Below, one piece after another: positions 41,581 through 49,641 of a DNA stretch of 64,000 nt. The stretch covers positions 1 through 64,000 of the forward strand of contig CALVMB010000002.1 in NCBI GenBank assembly GCA_944341895.1. Direction: 5' to 3'. Made by a program: the position numbers and the translations under genes. Each line of letters opens with the position of its first letter. Positions within the stretch are counted from its first letter, which is position 1. A model generated the notes under the pieces. The model did no database searches. It was not told the origin of the DNA and saw only the letters and a program-made list of their open reading frames with translations. This DNA comes from an uncultured Clostridia bacterium. GTDB taxonomy: Bacteria > Bacillota > Clostridia > Christensenellales > Borkfalkiaceae.

Positions 41581-43284
41581 ATGGCATACAGGGCATTGTA
41601 TCGGACCTTCCGTCCCGTCACGCTGGACGAACTGGTCCGCCAGGAACATATCTCGCGCATCCTCGCCAACCAGATCGAGACGGGCAGGATCGGGCACGCA
41701 TATCTGTTTTGCGGCCCGCGCGGCACGGGCAAGACGAGCACGGCAAAGATCTTTGCCAAAGCCATCAACTGCCTGCACCCGAAAAACGGTTCGCCCTGCG
41801 GCGAATGCGAGGCGTGCCGCGCGCTCGCCGATCCTTCCAACCTGGATGTGAGCGAGATCGACGCGGCGTCCAACAACGGCGTCAACGAAATGCGCGACCT
41901 GCGCGAAAAGGTGCAGTATCCGCCCGTTTCCTGCCGCTATAAGGTGTACATCGTCGACGAAGTGCACATGCTCTCCGATTCGGCGTTCAACGCTCTTCTC
42001 AAAACGCTGGAAGAACCGCCCGCGCATGCGGTGTTCATCCTGGCGACCACCGAACCGCAGAAACTGCCCGCCACCATCCTGTCGCGGTGCATGCGCTTCG
42101 ACTTCAAACTCATCCCGCAAAAGGACATCGAGGCGCACCTGCGCGCGGTGTTCGAAAAGATCGGCAAGGAATACGAGCCCGAAGCGGTCGCCGCCATCGC
42201 GCGGGCGGGCGCGGGGAGCATGCGCGACAGTCTGTCCGTCGCCGATATGTGCGTCTCGTACAGCAAAGGCAAACTCACCTATGCGGACGTCAACGAGGTG
42301 CTCGGCACCGCCGACCTGGACGCCATGTGCGAACTGGGCGGCCATCTTTTGGCAGGCAGGGCGGCGGACGCGCTCGCCGCGGCGGAAAAGATGTTCGCCG
42401 CGGGAAAGAGCGCGGGCAAACTGGCGGGGGACGTGTTGCAGTTCCTCAGCCGCTGCACCGTCGCAAAACTCTGCAAAAACGGAAACGACATTTTGAATCT
42501 TCCCGCCGAGACGTACGAAGAAGTGGCGCGCATCGCGCAGGCTTCAAACGAGCGCGCCATCCTGCGCGCGAGCGAGATCTTCGCCTCGGTGGAAGCGGAC
42601 CTGCGGTACAGCACCGCGCCGCGCATCGTGTTCGAGACGGCGCTCGTCAAGGCGAGCCTGCCCGAGACGGACGGCGACCCCGCCGTGCTCTCCCGCCGCA
42701 TCGCGGCGCTGGAAGAGCGCGTGGCGCAGTTGTCGGCGGGAACGGTGCCCGCGCGGCAGGAGAGGGCGTCGGGCGCGCCGCGGGAGCCGTTCGGGGCGTC
42801 GGACGCCTTCGTGCGGCAGGAAGAGGAGCCTTCGCCCTTCGATGCGCCCGCTTATGCCGCGCCGCGCGCGGCGCGGGGCGCGTACGCGTCGGGTGCCTCG
42901 GTCGGACCCGCCGCAAAGAGCGCGGCGGAAAGTCCCGCGGCGAAGGGGAAGCAGGTGGGCGGTGCGGCCGCCGACCGCGACAGGGCGTTCGCGTATTTCA
43001 TCCGCGCCCTGCGTTCGGGCGGCAAAAACGGCGTCCTGTTCACCATGTGCCAGGATCTCGAATGGACGTGGGAAGGGGACACGCTGGTCCTAATCACCGA
43101 CAACGAGATCATCTCCCGTTCGCTGGAGCGGGCGGACCACAGGCAGGCGGTGGCGGAGGCGATGGAACAGGCGGGCGTGCCCGCCTATGCGGTCCGTCTC
43201 AAAGGCGCCGAACCCGACCCGCGCGAAGCGGGCATGGAGCAGTTGCGGCGCGACTTTGCGGGCGCGGACATCCGCGAAAAATAA
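41581..43284 (+). CDS. dnaX: DNA polymerase III subunit gamma/tau
   Basis: Clamp-loader ATPase, 567 residues. The N-terminal MAYRALYRTFRP, Walker A GPRGTGKTST (Lys51), zinc module CGECEAC, and DEVHML Walker B then LLKTLEEPP sensor region make it certain. A low-complexity Ala/Pro/Arg linker (about residues 385-465) leads to a tau-like C-terminal domain. AAAGGAGC lies just before the ATG. No A-rich slippery heptamer for a shorter gamma product is seen. Here dnaX follows sigH by 11 bases, fusing the mrnC-rlmB-sigH and dnaX-ybaB-recR clusters, which are separate in Bacillus. Confidence 0.96.
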   Translation: MAYRALYRTFRPVTLDELVRQEHISRILANQIETGRIGHAYLFCGPRGTGKTSTAKIFAKAINCLHPKNGSPCGECEACRALADPSNLDVSEIDAASNNGVNEMRDLREKVQYPPVSCRYKVYIVDEVHMLSDSAFNALLKTLEEPPAHAVFILATTEPQKLPATILSRCMRFDFKLIPQKDIEAHLRAVFEKIGKEYEPEAVAAIARAGAGSMRDSLSVADMCVSYSKGKLTYADVNEVLGTADLDAMCELGGHLLAGRAADALAAAEKMFAAGKSAGKLAGDVLQFLSRCTVAKLCKNGNDILNLPAETYEEVARIAQASNERAILRASEIFASVEADLRYSTAPRIVFETALVKASLPETDGDPAVLSRRIAALEERVAQLSAGTVPARQERASGAPREPFGASDAFVRQEEEPSPFDAPAYAAPRAARGAYASGASVGPAAKSAAESPAAKGKQVGGAAADRDRAFAYFIRALRSGGKNGVLFTMCQDLEWTWEGDTLVLITDNEIISRSLERADHRQAVAEAMEQAGVPAYAVRLKGAEPDPREAGMEQLRRDFAGADIREK

Positions 43285-43384
43285 ACGAAAACGAATACCG
43301 TGCGAGGGCTCGCGCAAGGCGGCCGCGCGCGGAACGGCGCCGCTCTGTTGCGGCGGAACACATCAACGGCAGGAGTGACGAAGT

Positions 43385-43723
43385 ATGGCAGCATTCAAAG
43401 GCGGCATGGGCGGCGGCATGCAGAATCTCATGAAGCAGGCGCAGAAGATGCAGGAACAGATCCGCGAGACGGAAAAACTGCTGGACGACTGGGAGATCGT
43501 GGGCACGAGCGGCGGCGAGGCGGTCGTCGTGTACATGAACGCGAAAAAGGTGATCGACGGCATCGAACTGGACCCCAAGGTGGTCGATCCCGACGACGTG
43601 GAGATGCTCGAAGACCTCATCGTGGCGGCGATCAACGACGGCTATAAAAAGGCGGACGAAGTGTATCAGGAGAAGATGGGCCCGCTCGGCGGCGGCATGG
43701 GCGGCATGGGAGGCCTGCTGTAA
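43385..43723 (+). CDS. ybaB: YbaB/EbfC-family nucleoid-associated protein
   Basis: A 112-residue small DNA-binding dimer. The glycine-rich start is followed by NLMKQAQKMQEQIRETEKLL (amphipathic helix) and the SGGEAVVVYMNAKKVIDGIEL core typical of the family. A glycine/methionine-rich tail ends the protein. It lies in the conserved dnaX-ybaB-recR order, implying a role linked to DNA recombination or repair. AGGAG is seen upstream of the ATG. The 100 bases between dnaX and ybaB contain GC-rich palindromes but no recognised RNA. Confidence 0.93.
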   Translation: MAAFKGGMGGGMQNLMKQAQKMQEQIRETEKLLDDWEIVGTSGGEAVVVYMNAKKVIDGIELDPKVVDPDDVEMLEDLIVAAINDGYKKADEVYQEKMGPLGGGMGGMGGLL

Positions 43724-43726
43724 GCG

Positions 43727-44320
43727 ATGGACGTATATATCGAGCCGATCGGGCGGCTGATCAACGAGTTTTCCAAACTGCCCGGCGTCGGCAAAAAGAC
43801 GGCGCAGCGCTACGCCTATAAGGTGATCTCCATGACGGGCGAAGAGGCGCAGGCGTTCGCGGACGCCATCGTCGGCGCCAAGAAAAAGGTGCGCTATTGC
43901 AGCGTGTGCGGCAATTTTACCGAACACGACGTGTGCGACATCTGCAAGGAACGCGACCGCCGCACCATCTGCGTGGTCAAGGAACCCAAGGACGTCATCG
44001 CGCTGGAAAAACTGCGCGAATACAAGGGCGTGTACCACGTCCTGCACGGCGTCATCAACCCGATGGAAGGGGTGGGGCCCAACGACATCCGCATCCGCGA
44101 ACTGCTCGCGCGCATCGCCGAGGGGGGCGTGGAGGAAGTCATCCTCGCCACCAATCCCGATGTGGAGGGGGACGCGACGGCGCTGTACATCGCCAAACTC
44201 GTCAAGCCGCTGGGCATCAAGGCGACCCGCCTCAGCCGCGGCATCCCCATCGGGAGCGAACTGGAATACACCGACGACGTGACGCTCTCGCGCGCGTTCG
44301 TCGAGCGGAAAGAGATCTGA
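43727..44320 (+). CDS. recR: Recombination protein RecR
   Basis: A 197-residue RecFOR-pathway protein that helps load RecA at gapped DNA. The N-terminal helix-hairpin-helix ([15 protein letters not shown]), C4 zinc finger ([16 protein letters not shown]), Toprim domain ([15 protein letters not shown]) and C-terminal [19 protein letters not shown] are all present at normal spacing. It follows ybaB by three bases, and gpsA starts 46 bases after its stop. Confidence 0.97.
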   Translation: MDVYIEPIGRLINEFSKLPGVGKKTAQRYAYKVISMTGEEAQAFADAIVGAKKKVRYCSVCGNFTEHDVCDICKERDRRTICVVKEPKDVIALEKLREYKGVYHVLHGVINPMEGVGPNDIRIRELLARIAEGGVEEVILATNPDVEGDATALYIAKLVKPLGIKATRLSRGIPIGSELEYTDDVTLSRAFVERKEI

Positions 44321-44366
44321 AACCTTGCCGCGCATCGGCAATCAAACCATATCGGGAGGTCACGCT

Positions 44367-45362
44367 TTGGAAAAGATATCCGTGCTCGGCTGCGGCCGCT
44401 GGGGTTCGTTCATCGCCTGGTATCTGGCGGTCAAAAAGGGGAAACAAGTCTGTTCGTGGGGACCGGAAGAGGATTATTCCTATCAGGTGCTCAAAACCAC
44501 GGGCAAAAACGAATACGTCACGCTGGACAAGGGCATCGAACTCACCTGCGACCTCGCGTACGCGGTGCGGCGCGCGGAGATCATCGTCATCTCCATCTCG
44601 TCGCAGGGGCTGCGCGGGTTCATCGAAAAGATCAAGGCGTGCGGCGACGTCTCGGATAAGATCTTCGTCCTGTGCATGAAGGGCATCGAGGTCGAGACGG
44701 GGGACCGCCTTTCGCAGATCCTGATCGATGCGGGGATCGCCGAGGAGAAGATCGCCGTCTGGGTCGGCCCCGGGCACATCCAGGATTTCACGGCGGGCAT
44801 TCCCAACTGCATGGTCATCGACAGCCGCAACGTGGCGCTCAAAATGATGCTCGCGGACGATTTTAAGAGCGAACTCATCCGCTTTTATTACGGCAACGAC
44901 CTCATCGGCACCGAGATCGGCGCGGCGGCAAAAAACGTCATGGGCATCGCGGCGGGCGTGCTGGACGGCGGCGGGCTTTCCACGCTGAAGGGCCCGCTCA
45001 TGTCCCGCGGCGCGCGCGAGGTGGCGCGGCTGATCAAGGCGCTGGGCGGGAACGAACTGTCCGCCTACGGGCTGGCGCATCTGGGCGACTATGAGACGAC
45101 GCTCTTTTCGCGGCATTCGCACAACCGCATGTACGGCGAGATGCTGGTCAAGGGGCAGAAGTTCGAAAAACTCGCCGAGGGAGTCATGACGGCGGCGGCG
45201 ATGAAAAAACTGGGCGAAAAACTGGGCGTGGATCTTCCCATCACCGAAGCCGTCTACGACATTTGTTTTTCCGAGAGCCCGCAGAGCGGCGACGACGGCA
45301 GGAACATGTGCATGGAGCGCATCGCCCGCCTGTTTTCGCGCGACACCAAGTTTGAATTCTGA
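44367..45362 (+). CDS. gpsA: Glycerol-3-phosphate dehydrogenase [NAD(P)+]-like
   Basis: A 331-residue Rossmann-fold dehydrogenase of the GpsA family, which makes sn-glycerol-3-phosphate from dihydroxyacetone phosphate for phospholipids. Dinucleotide-binding VLGCGRWGSFIAWYL is at the N terminus; GPGHIQDFTAGIPN and the catalytic-lysine segment EIGAAAKNVMGIAAG follow. The start is TTG 44367, because GGGAGGT at 44354-44360 is correctly spaced and the upstream frame (to 44325) has no ribosome site and gives a non-family extension. Usual GpsA carries GPS..E motifs that are altered here (GPGHIQDF), so a related substrate is possible. It is the last gene of the operon. Confidence 0.83.
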   Translation: MEKISVLGCGRWGSFIAWYLAVKKGKQVCSWGPEEDYSYQVLKTTGKNEYVTLDKGIELTCDLAYAVRRAEIIVISISSQGLRGFIEKIKACGDVSDKIFVLCMKGIEVETGDRLSQILIDAGIAEEKIAVWVGPGHIQDFTAGIPNCMVIDSRNVALKMMLADDFKSELIRFYYGNDLIGTEIGAAAKNVMGIAAGVLDGGGLSTLKGPLMSRGAREVARLIKALGGNELSAYGLAHLGDYETTLFSRHSHNRMYGEMLVKGQKFEKLAEGVMTAAAMKKLGEKLGVDLPITEAVYDICFSESPQSGDDGRNMCMERIARLFSRDTKFEF

Positions 45363-45450
45363 CCCCTGTCTCCGCGCTTCGGGCGTGTGCCGCTCGTTCG
45401 GGCGGGGCAGACGTTCGGGAAGAAATGGGGCATTTCCGTGCGAAAGAAAA

Positions 45451-45479
45451 GCCATCGCCCGTGCGGGCGGCGGCTTTTT
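45451..45479 (+). terminator. Terminator of the mrnC-gpsA operon
   Basis: GC-rich stem 45451-45461 with about 45464-45474 (one mismatch and one wobble), followed by five T residues. Confidence 0.75.
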
Positions 45480-45538
45480 GTATTGCGGAAATTTCACACA
45501 GATTTCGCACAGACGCAGAAGATTGCCGCGAGAAACGT

Positions 45539-45567
45539 TTGGAAAGCACGCCGCGGCGTGGTATACT
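45539..45567 (+). promoter_or_regulatory. SigA promoter of the ABC exporter genes
   Basis: TTGGAA 45539-45544, 17-base spacer, TATACT 45562-45567. Confidence 0.83.
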
Positions 45568-45594
45568 GAACCACATTAAGAGTGAGGAAGAACA

Positions 45595-47385
45595 ATGCTT
45601 CGTGTTTTCAAAACTTTGAAATGGCGTGAATGGATCTTTGCGGTACTGAGCGTGGGATTCATCGTCCTGCAGGTCTGGCTGGATCTGACCATGCCGGACT
45701 ATATGGAAAAGATCACCGTGCTTGCCGTGTCGGGCACGGGCGCGGGCGGCGAGATCTGGAAAAACGGCGGGCTGATGCTCGCCTGCGCGCTGGGCAGCGC
45801 GCTCTCTTCGGTGGTGGTCGGCTTTTTCGTCGCGCGCATCGCGGCGGCGGTGTCCTTCCGCCTGCGTTCGCGCGTGTTCGAGCGGGTGCAGGGGTATTCG
45901 ATGGAGGAGATCAACCGCTTTTCCACGGCGAGCCTGATCACCCGCACCACCAACGACATCCAGCAGGTGCAGATGGTCATCTCGATGGGACTGCAGGTCA
46001 TGATCAAGGCGCCCATCCTCGCCGTCTGGGCGATCTGCAAGGTGGTCGCGCGCAACTGGCAGTGGTCGGCGGCGACGGCGGTCGCCGTGGGCGTGATGCT
46101 CGCCATGCTGCTCGTCATCCTCATCGCGGTGTTCCCCAAGTTCCGCCGCGTGCAGAAACTCACCGATAATCTCAACGCCGTGACGCGCGAGAACCTGACG
46201 GGCGTGCGCGTCGTGCGTGCCTACAACGCCGAGGCATACCAGCAGGAAAAATTCGAGGGAGCGAACCTCGAACTCACACGCACCCAACTGTTCACCGCGC
46301 GCGCGATGGCCATCCTCATCCCCGTCATGACCATGGTCATGAGCGGGCTCACCCTCGCCATTTACTGGATCGGCGCCTATCTCATCGACGATCTCCCCAC
46401 GGGCGCCGAACGCAGCGTGCTGTTCGGGCAGATGTCCGCCTTTTCGGGATACGCGATGCAGGTGGTCATGGCGTTCATGATGCTGACCATGATCTTTATC
46501 GTCCTGCCCCGCGCCATGGTCTCCGCCCGCCGCATCGGCGAGGTGCTGGATACCGAAACGAGCATCCGCGACGGCGCGCTGACCGCGTCCCCCGCGGGCG
46601 CGCCCTTCGGCACCGTCGAGTTCCGCCACGTCTCTTTCAAATACCCCGACGCGGGCGAATATGTTCTGCACGACCTCTCGTTCAAGGCGGAGGCGGGGCA
46701 GACGGTCGCGTTCATCGGCTCGACGGGCAGCGGCAAATCGACGGCGCTCAACCTCGTTCCCCGCTTTTACGACGCGACGGAAGGGGAGGTGCTGGTGGAC
46801 GGCGTGAACGTCAAAGACTACACCCTGCGCGCCCTGCACGACAAGATCGGCTACGTTCCCCAGCGCGCCGTGCTGTTCACGGGCACGGTGGAGAGCAACG
46901 TCGCCTACGGCGAAAAGGACGGGCACGAATTCACCGAACAGGGCGTCAAAGACGCCGTGCACGTCGCGCAGGGCACGGAGTTCGTGGAAAAGATGGAAGG
47001 CGGCTACAAGGCGCACGTCGCCCGCGGCGGCACCAACGTTTCGGGCGGGCAGAAACAGCGCCTCGCCATCGCGCGCGCGGTCTGCCGCAAGCCCGAGATC
47101 TATCTCTTCGACGATTCCTTCTCCGCGCTCGATTATAAGACTGACCGCGACCTGCGTTCGGCGCTCAGGCGCGAGACGGGCGGGGCGACGGCACTCATCG
47201 TCGCCCAGCGCATCGGCACCATCCGCGACGCCGACCGCATCGTCGTCCTGGACGAGGGCAGGGTCGTGGGGCAGGGAACGCACGAAGAACTTCTGCGCAC
47301 CTGCGAGGTGTACCGAGAGATCGCGTACTCGCAACTTTCCGAAGAGGAACTGAAAACGGACGGGGAGGGCAAAGACAATGGCTGA
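45595..47385 (+). CDS. ABC exporter half-transporter, degenerate-site subunit
   Basis: A 596-residue type IV ABC exporter: six transmembrane helices (residues 15-310) then an ATPase domain. Walker A is GSTGSGKST (Lys381) and the signature NVSGGQKQRLAIA is canonical. The Walker B motif reads LFDDS, so the catalytic glutamate is Asp507, and the switch histidine is replaced by Gln538 (VAQRIGT). This is the pattern of the non-hydrolysing subunit of heterodimeric exporters such as TM287/288 or BmrCD. Its partner gene overlaps by eight bases. Likely exports drugs, lipids or peptides; substrate unknown. GAGGAAG precedes the ATG. Confidence 0.92.
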   Translation: MLRVFKTLKWREWIFAVLSVGFIVLQVWLDLTMPDYMEKITVLAVSGTGAGGEIWKNGGLMLACALGSALSSVVVGFFVARIAAAVSFRLRSRVFERVQGYSMEEINRFSTASLITRTTNDIQQVQMVISMGLQVMIKAPILAVWAICKVVARNWQWSAATAVAVGVMLAMLLVILIAVFPKFRRVQKLTDNLNAVTRENLTGVRVVRAYNAEAYQQEKFEGANLELTRTQLFTARAMAILIPVMTMVMSGLTLAIYWIGAYLIDDLPTGAERSVLFGQMSAFSGYAMQVVMAFMMLTMIFIVLPRAMVSARRIGEVLDTETSIRDGALTASPAGAPFGTVEFRHVSFKYPDAGEYVLHDLSFKAEAGQTVAFIGSTGSGKSTALNLVPRFYDATEGEVLVDGVNVKDYTLRALHDKIGYVPQRAVLFTGTVESNVAYGEKDGHEFTEQGVKDAVHVAQGTEFVEKMEGGYKAHVARGGTNVSGGQKQRLAIARAVCRKPEIYLFDDSFSALDYKTDRDLRSALRRETGGATALIVAQRIGTIRDADRIVVLDEGRVVGQGTHEELLRTCEVYREIAYSQLSEEELKTDGEGKDNG

Positions 47386-49234
47386 ACAAACTTCTGTGCC
47401 CCGCCGCGGGCCGGGCGGCGGTCACAGCCCCGGGCCGCGCGCCGTCGAAAAACCCAAAAACTTCAAAAAGGCGATGGGCAAACTGGTTCTGTTCATCCGC
47501 CCGTACATCGCGCTCATCGTCATCGCCCTGTTGTTTGCGGTGGCGGGCGTGGTGCTCAACCTGCTCGGCCCGAACGTGCTGAGCGATCTGACCGAGGTCA
47601 TCCAGGGCGCTTTCGTCTATCTGCCCGAACAGGGGCTGGATCTCGCCCTGCCCATGGATACGGCGGAGGTGCTTCGCCTGTGCATCCTGCTCACCGTGCT
47701 GTATGGGGCGGGGCTGCTCTGCTCGTATATCCAGGGGCTGATCATGGCGTCGGTCACGCAGAAAAATTCCCGCAACCTGCGCACCGCCATTTCGCGCAAG
47801 ATCAACCTTCTGCCCCTGCAATATTTCGATACGCACAGCGTCGGCGACGTGCTCTCGCGCGTCACCAACGACGTGGACATGATCGGGCAGACGCTCAACC
47901 AGTCCGTGGTGACTTTCGTCACCGCCGTCGTCATGCTGCTCGGCAGCGTCGTCATGATGTTCGTCACCAACTGGGTGATGGCGTTCACGGCGATCGGCGC
48001 CAGCTTGGTCGGATTCGTGTTCATGTTCCTGATCATGGGCAAATCGCAAAAATACTTTGCGCGCCAGCAGCGGTACCTCGGCGAGATCAACGGGCACATC
48101 GAGGAATCGTACGCGGGGCACACCGTCATCAAGGCGTACAACGCCGAAGGCAAGGTCAAGGCGACCTTCAACGAGATCAACTACCGCCTGTACAAGAGTG
48201 CGTGGAAATCGCAGTTCTTCTCGGGACTGATGATGCCGCTCATGAACTTCGTCGGCAACCTCGGCTACGTCGCGGTGTGCGTGGTGGGCGCGGTGCTGGT
48301 CGCCAACGGGACCATCGTGTTCGGCACCGTCATCGCCTTCACGCTGTACGTGCGGCTGTTCACGTCCCCACTGTCGCAACTGGCGCAGGCGTTCACCTCC
48401 ATGCAGACCGCCGCCGCCGCGAGCGAGCGCGTGTTCGAGTTCCTGGAAGAGAAGGAAATGGCGGACGAGAGCGGAAAGACGGCGCGCCTGCCCGCGGACA
48501 ACGTGCGCGGCGACGTCTCGTTCGAGCATGTCCGCTTCGGCTACGACCCCGAAAAGATCATCATCCGCGACTTTTCCGCGCAGGCCAAGGCGGGGCAGAA
48601 GATCGCCATCGTCGGCCCCACGGGCGCGGGCAAGACCACCATGGTCAACCTGCTCATGCGCTTTTACGAACTGGACGGCGGGTGCATCCGCATCGACGGC
48701 ATCCCGACGAACGAACTCACCCGAGAGAACGTGCATGACCTGTTCTGCATGGTTTTGCAGGATACCTGGCTGTTCGACGGCACCATCCGCGACAACGTCG
48801 TGTACAGCAAGGAGAACGTGACGGACGAGGAAGTCGTGCGCGCCTGCAAGGCGGTGGGACTGCACCACTTCATCATGACCCTGCCCAAAGGGTACGACAC
48901 CGTGCTGGACGACAAGGCGAACCTCTCGGCAGGGCAGCGCCAACTCGTCACCATCGCCCGCGCCATGATCGAGAACGCGCCCATGCTCATTCTGGACGAG
49001 GCGACCAGTTCGGTGGATACGCGCACCGAGGAACTCATCCAGCGCGCGATGGATACGCTGACGGTGGGGCGCACCTCCTTCATCATCGCGCACAGGCTGT
49101 CCACCATCCGTAACGCCGATCTCATCCTCGTGATGAAGGACGGCGACATCATCGAAAAGGGCACGCACGCGCAGTTGTTGGAGCGCGGCGGGTTCTACGC
49201 CGAACTGTACAACGCGCAGTTCGATCCCGCATAA
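47378..49234 (+). CDS. ABC exporter half-transporter, catalytic subunit
   Basis: A 618-residue partner of the preceding subunit. A 30-residue basic, Gly/Pro-rich N-terminal tail comes first, followed by six membrane helices and an ATPase domain with Walker A GPTGAGKTT (Lys419), canonical Walker B LILDEATSS (Glu541) and IAHRLST (switch His). Its signature reads LSAGQ instead of LSGGQ; in a heterodimer this signature faces the degenerate Walker B of the first subunit, so the two changes fit together. The ATG lies inside the end of the first gene, ensuring equal synthesis. Confidence 0.92.
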   Translation: MAEQTSVPRRGPGGGHSPGPRAVEKPKNFKKAMGKLVLFIRPYIALIVIALLFAVAGVVLNLLGPNVLSDLTEVIQGAFVYLPEQGLDLALPMDTAEVLRLCILLTVLYGAGLLCSYIQGLIMASVTQKNSRNLRTAISRKINLLPLQYFDTHSVGDVLSRVTNDVDMIGQTLNQSVVTFVTAVVMLLGSVVMMFVTNWVMAFTAIGASLVGFVFMFLIMGKSQKYFARQQRYLGEINGHIEESYAGHTVIKAYNAEGKVKATFNEINYRLYKSAWKSQFFSGLMMPLMNFVGNLGYVAVCVVGAVLVANGTIVFGTVIAFTLYVRLFTSPLSQLAQAFTSMQTAAAASERVFEFLEEKEMADESGKTARLPADNVRGDVSFEHVRFGYDPEKIIIRDFSAQAKAGQKIAIVGPTGAGKTTMVNLLMRFYELDGGCIRIDGIPTNELTRENVHDLFCMVLQDTWLFDGTIRDNVVYSKENVTDEEVVRACKAVGLHHFIMTLPKGYDTVLDDKANLSAGQRQLVTIARAMIENAPMLILDEATSSVDTRTEELIQRAMDTLTVGRTSFIIAHRLSTIRNADLILVMKDGDIIEKGTHAQLLERGGFYAELYNAQFDPA

Positions 49235-49242
49235 TGGTGCGA

Positions 49243-49276
49243 GGCGGGCGGCTATTGCCGCCCGCCCCGTTTTTTT
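49243..49276 (+). terminator. Terminator of the ABC exporter operon
   Basis: Perfect 9-bp stem GGCGGGCGG (49243-49251 with 49258-49266), loop CTATTG, then CCG and seven T residues. Confidence 0.92.
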
Positions 49277-49440
49277 GTGCGTTGCCCGCTTTGCGCTTTT
49301 CCGCCGCACACCGCGTTTTGCATTTGTGCCGCGGGTCCGGTCTGGCCGCGCGCCTTACTGTTCGGGCGCGCCGCCCGTGTGCCTTGTCCGCCGCCCGTGC
49401 GCCCGCCGCGGCAACATCTTTATAAAATTTATAAAAAGAG

Positions 49441-49469
49441 TTGACAATTTCCCCGATCCATAGTATACT
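49441..49469 (+). promoter_or_regulatory. SigA promoter of the P-type ATPase leader
   Basis: TTGACA 49441-49446, 17-base spacer, TATACT 49464-49469. Predicted start about 49476, giving a leader of about 165 bases before the ATPase ATG. The 160 bases before the promoter hold only the exporter terminator and nothing else recognised. Confidence 0.9.
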
Positions 49470-49478
49470 GTTTTGGAA

Positions 49479-49593
49479 ATATCCGAAAGGGGAGCAGTAT
49501 GAAAGGCGAAGACGGCGACAGTACCGCCGGCAACCCATATAGTTTTACACAGAGACGGAACAAGGCATAACCGGGGATCGGCTATGTCTTTTT
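49479..49593 (+). ncRNA. Candidate yybP-ykoY (Mn2+) riboswitch with terminator
   Basis: The leader contains AGGGGAGCAG (49488-49497), close to the conserved GGGGAGUAG loop of yybP-ykoY riboswitches, then a small hairpin (CGGCG..CGCCG) followed by GGCAA, similar in place to the second conserved loop. An intrinsic terminator follows: 49564-49573 pairs with 49579-49588 (one mismatch), loop of five, then TTTTT. The 3' arm of that terminator (49578-49585) can instead pair with 49479-49486 at the 5' edge of the element (one mismatch), so closing the element would prevent termination. This on-switch layout and a P-type cation ATPase downstream both fit. The match to the consensus is partial and made by eye. 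Confidence 0.5.
49499..49570 (+). CDS. Possible 23-residue leader ORF
   Basis: An ATG with an AGGGGAG ribosome-site-like sequence at 49488-49494 opens a 23-codon frame ending TAA 49568-49570, just before the terminator loop. The peptide (MKGEDGDSTAGN...) is hydrophilic with no recognised motif. The same AGGGGAG is the proposed riboswitch loop, so the ORF may be coincidental. If translated it could act as an attenuator. Confidence 0.25.
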   Translation: MKGEDGDSTAGNPYSFTQRRNKA

Positions 49594-49641
49594 GCGTATA
49601 CATTCAATTTTTTCGGAGGAGGTTTTTCCCCAACAACCATT

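Noticed and set aside
41581..43284. Programmed frameshift in dnaX producing a gamma subunit
   Set aside because: No A-rich slippery heptamer was found in the linker region.
43285..43384. Possible SRP RNA between dnaX and ybaB, because these are neighbours in some Bacillota
   Set aside because: The conserved GGAA tetraloop region and internal-loop motifs of SRP RNA are not present.
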